From: Chromatiales bacterium
GTDB lineage: Bacteria; Pseudomonadota; Gammaproteobacteria; Chromatiales; Chromatiaceae
Length of the DNA: 7,715 nt
Direction: 5' to 3'
Assembly: GCA_024762485.1 (NCBI GenBank)
Contig: JANTHH010000132.1
Coordinates: forward strand, 1 to 7,715
The position numbers and the translations under genes were made by a program. The first letter of the stretch is position 1; each line of letters opens with the position of its first letter. Shown here piece by piece: positions 5,955-7,715 of the stretch. A model generated the notes under the pieces. It saw nothing but the letters and a program-made list of their open reading frames with translations. It was not told where the DNA came from and did no database searches.

Positions 5955-6415
5955 GGGGCCTCTGCGGTCAGTCGATAGGCGGCATGACAGCCGGTGCAGT
6001 TGTTCATCAGTTCACCGAGTGCGGCAGGCGCCACAGCGGCATCGCCCAGCGCCTCGGTGTCCATTGCCAGTTGATCAAAGGCATCGTGGGTGGCAAAACC
6101 CAGCTGCTTGAATGCCAATGGCAGCTTGCCGACAAGGCTTGCGGGCACCTCGCTCTGGGAGGCCATGCCGACGCTGCGCGCCGCCTTCACCACGGTCTCT
6201 GTATCGCCCTCGGCGGCGGCCGCGGTTATGGCCTGAACAGCCACCAGAAAACCGCGCATCTCGCTCAGCACCAGGTCGCGCTCACCGGGTGAGAGCACGA
6301 TCGCGTTGCGTCCATCGGTGGACGGCACGACCTGACCCTTGATGACGAACATATAGACGAGTGCGAAGGTGGCGGTGGCAAAGACCAGGGTCAGGAGCCA
6401 GCAGAGTCTGCACAT
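5951..6415 (-). CDS. Membrane-anchored class II-like monoheme cytochrome c, between nirJ and nirN
   Basis: A 154-residue protein with an N-terminal hydrophobic anchor (about 6-25, flanked by Arg3 and Lys26). A periplasmic helical domain follows, and a single heme site CTGCH (140-144) lies close to the C-terminus. A C-terminal heme motif in CTGCHAAYRL is the hallmark of class II cytochromes (the cytochrome c' / c-556 four-helix bundle); a class I protein would have it near the N-terminus. Met53 in the first predicted bundle helix (RDLVLSEMRGFL) could be a sixth ligand, but it might equally be a c'-type five-coordinate heme. It is not NirM or NirC, which are class I. Its start lies 25 bases inside the nirJ end and its stop overlaps the nirN start by 4 bases, so co-translation is likely. 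I infer a role as electron acceptor for NirN, or as an NO-binding protein. I do not know a standard name. Confidence 0.85.
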   Translation of the reverse strand: MCRLCWLLTLVFATATFALVYMFVIKGQVVPSTDGRNAIVLSPGERDLVLSEMRGFLVAVQAITAAAAEGDTETVVKAARSVGMASQSEVPASLVGKLPLAFKQLGFATHDAFDQLAMDTEALGDAAVAPAALGELMNNCTGCHAAYRLTAEAP

Positions 6416-7638
6416 ACAGGGACGTCCTCGAGACGGGCCTTGCCGCGTCTTTGGTAGGGGGTGACAGGGATGCGTGCCGGCATGTCGCTGACACCGATCT
6501 CTTCGTCGGTCAGGTAGCAGCCCGGGTCTTCGGCCCAGGGGTTGCCGGTGAGCTGCCAGGCGCGGGTGCGACTGTTGCCGCCACAGATGGCCAGCTCACT
6601 GCATTGGGCACAACGCCCTTCCAGGGGGCGCCGTTGCTGTTTCAGGCCGGCCATCAACGGGTCGCTGGTATCCGCCCAGATCTCGGAGAAGGGCCGCTCC
6701 TTGACCGTACCCAGGGTGTAGTCCCACCACATGGTGTCAGGATGCACCTGACCGAGATTGTCGATATTGGCGATATTCACCCCGGAGGCATTGCCGCCCC
6801 AGCGCGTGAGCATGGCGCGCAGCCGATCCTCATTGCCCGGCAGGTTCATGCGCGCCCAGTGCAGCAGATAGACGCCATCGGCGTCGTTGTTGCCGGTGAC
6901 GAACTCCTTCGGTCGGCCGCTCTGTATCTGGTTCCAGCAGGTGTCGAACAGCAGGTCCATGGCCGCACGGGTCATGCGCTGGTGCGCATCGCCCTCGCGG
7001 TTCTTGTTGCCGCGCCCGGCATAGTTGAGGTGTGACAGGTAGAACTTGTCCACGCCCTCGCTATCCATCAGGCGCAGCAGTGCGGGCAGGTCTGCCGCAT
7101 TCTCACGCGCCAGGGTGAAACGCATGCCCACCTTGATACCCGCCTCCCGGCACAGCTGGATACCGCGCAGCGCCTCGTCGAAGGCGCCTTCACGACGACG
7201 GAAGCGATCGTGGGTCGCGCCCATGCCATCGAGACTGATGCCGACATAGTCGTAACCGATGGCGGCGATGTCATCGATGTTGTGCTCGTCGATCAGGGTG
7301 CCATTGCTGGAGAGCCCGACATAGAAGCCCATCGCCTTGGCGCGTCGGGAGATATCGAAGATGTCCGGACGCAGCAGTGGTTCGCCGCCGGAGAGGATCA
7401 GCACCGGCACGCCGTAACCGTGCAGGTCATCCATCACCGCGCACACCTCGTCGGTACTCAGTTCACCGGGGAAATCCTTGTCGGCCGAGGTGGCATAGCA
7501 GTGCTTGCAGGTCAGGTTGCAGCGCCGCACCAGGTTCCAGATCACCACCGGCCCGGTGGGCCTTGCGACTGTGGACCGCGGCCGCGCCGCGGTCGGCGAT
7601 TGATTCAGGGCCTGCAGATAGCGGGTGACACGAAACAT
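6391..7638 (-). CDS. nirJ: NirJ, radical SAM enzyme of heme d1 biosynthesis
   Basis: A 415-residue cytoplasmic radical SAM protein that acts on 12,18-didecarboxysiroheme, removing two propionate side chains on the way to heme d1 (family knowledge). The S-adenosylmethionine iron-sulfur motif is C40-x3-C44-x2-C47 in RRCNLTCKHCYAT. GGEP (84-87) and a partial TIM-barrel pattern (SSNGTLID, GISLDG) follow. The C-terminal cluster site has Cys343, Cys346, Cys352 and Cys374 in CAQCSELAICGGNSRTR...DPGCYL, as in the SPASM-like end of NirJ. The start at 7638 has AGGAG 7 bases upstream, and that ribosome site overlaps the stop of the preceding nirH-like gene (TGAGGAG). The last 40 or so residues after Cys374 are longer than in P. 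aeruginosa NirJ (387 residues as I recall); the final codons overlap the downstream cytochrome gene by 25 bases. Confidence 0.95.
   Translation of the reverse strand: MFRVTRYLQALNQSPTAARPRSTVARPTGPVVIWNLVRRCNLTCKHCYATSADKDFPGELSTDEVCAVMDDLHGYGVPVLILSGGEPLLRPDIFDISRRAKAMGFYVGLSSNGTLIDEHNIDDIAAIGYDYVGISLDGMGATHDRFRRREGAFDEALRGIQLCREAGIKVGMRFTLARENAADLPALLRLMDSEGVDKFYLSHLNYAGRGNKNREGDAHQRMTRAAMDLLFDTCWNQIQSGRPKEFVTGNNDADGVYLLHWARMNLPGNEDRLRAMLTRWGGNASGVNIANIDNLGQVHPDTMWWDYTLGTVKERPFSEIWADTSDPLMAGLKQQRRPLEGRCAQCSELAICGGNSRTRAWQLTGNPWAEDPGCYLTDEEIGVSDMPARIPVTPYQRRGKARLEDVPVCADSAGS
7574..7594. repeat. GC-rich perfect inverted repeat inside the nirJ 5' end
   Basis: GACCGCGGC (7574-7582) and GCCGCGGTC (7586-7594) are exact reverse complements around a 3-base loop. 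In the mRNA this is a very stable 9-bp hairpin beginning 44 bases after the A of the nirJ start codon. It encodes the variable linker around residues 15-22, before the radical SAM domain. It may be chance in GC-rich coding DNA. Confidence 0.6.
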
Positions 7639-7649
7639 GGTGGGTCTCC

Positions 7650-7715
7650 TCAGGCGACCAGGCGCAGGCCCGTCTTTTTCAGGATGGCGCTGCTGAACAG
7701 CACCTCGTGGGCACG
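7650..7715 (-). CDS. nirH: 3' end of a siroheme decarboxylase subunit, probably NirH (Lrp/AsnC-like; rest beyond window)
   Basis: The last 21 codons and stop, translated from the minus strand, give RAHEVLFSSAILKKTGLRLVA. The pattern E-V/I-LFS-x3-LKKTGLR is the usual end of the NirD/L/G/H proteins, which decarboxylate siroheme to 12,18-didecarboxysiroheme, the substrate of NirJ. NirH is chosen because it usually lies directly before nirJ; the fragment cannot by itself separate NirH from NirG, NirL or NirD. The gap to nirJ is 11 bases and the stop codon overlaps the nirJ ribosome site, so the two are in one operon. Confidence 0.7.
   Translation of the reverse strand, partial: RAHEVLFSSAILKKTGLRLVA

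Overview
This window is part of a denitrification island from a proteobacterium, most likely a gammaproteobacterium. The protein families, the gene content and a Dnr/FNR-type site all fit that, but the genus cannot be told from the sequence. Every gene except one is on the minus strand. No transposase, phage gene, CRISPR array, tRNA or rRNA was seen.

Layout from low to high coordinate. Bases 1-302 hold the first 100 codons of norQ (minus, cut by the window edge). Next come norF-like (302-589) and norE (599-1183). A 204-bp spacer follows, with an intrinsic terminator (1338-1366) and a separate perfect palindrome (1295-1327). Then come norB (1388-2785) and norC (2806-3237). A divergent control region (3238-3404) carries a near-consensus Dnr/FNR box (3301-3314) and the plus-strand regulator dnr (3405-4136). 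The convergent spacer 4137-4391 contains three copies of a short dispersed-type repeat. The last block is a tightly packed heme d1 biosynthesis operon read right to left: the 3' end of an nirH-like gene (7650-7715), nirJ (6391-7638), a small membrane-anchored cytochrome c (5951-6415) and nirN (4392-5954).

How the genes work together. NorCB is the cytochrome c-dependent nitric oxide reductase that turns NO into N2O. NorQ is an AAA+ ATPase needed to activate it, and NorE and NorF are small membrane accessory proteins. Dnr is the NO-responsive CRP/FNR-family activator expected to bind the site between itself and norC. The nirH-nirJ-cytochrome-nirN block makes heme d1, the cofactor of cytochrome cd1 nitrite reductase NirS, which produces the NO that NorCB consumes. 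NirS itself is not in the window.

The least ordinary items are the class II-like cytochrome c translationally coupled between nirJ and nirN, the palindrome upstream of norE, the terminator that separates norCB from norEFQ, and the repeat cluster between dnr and nirN.
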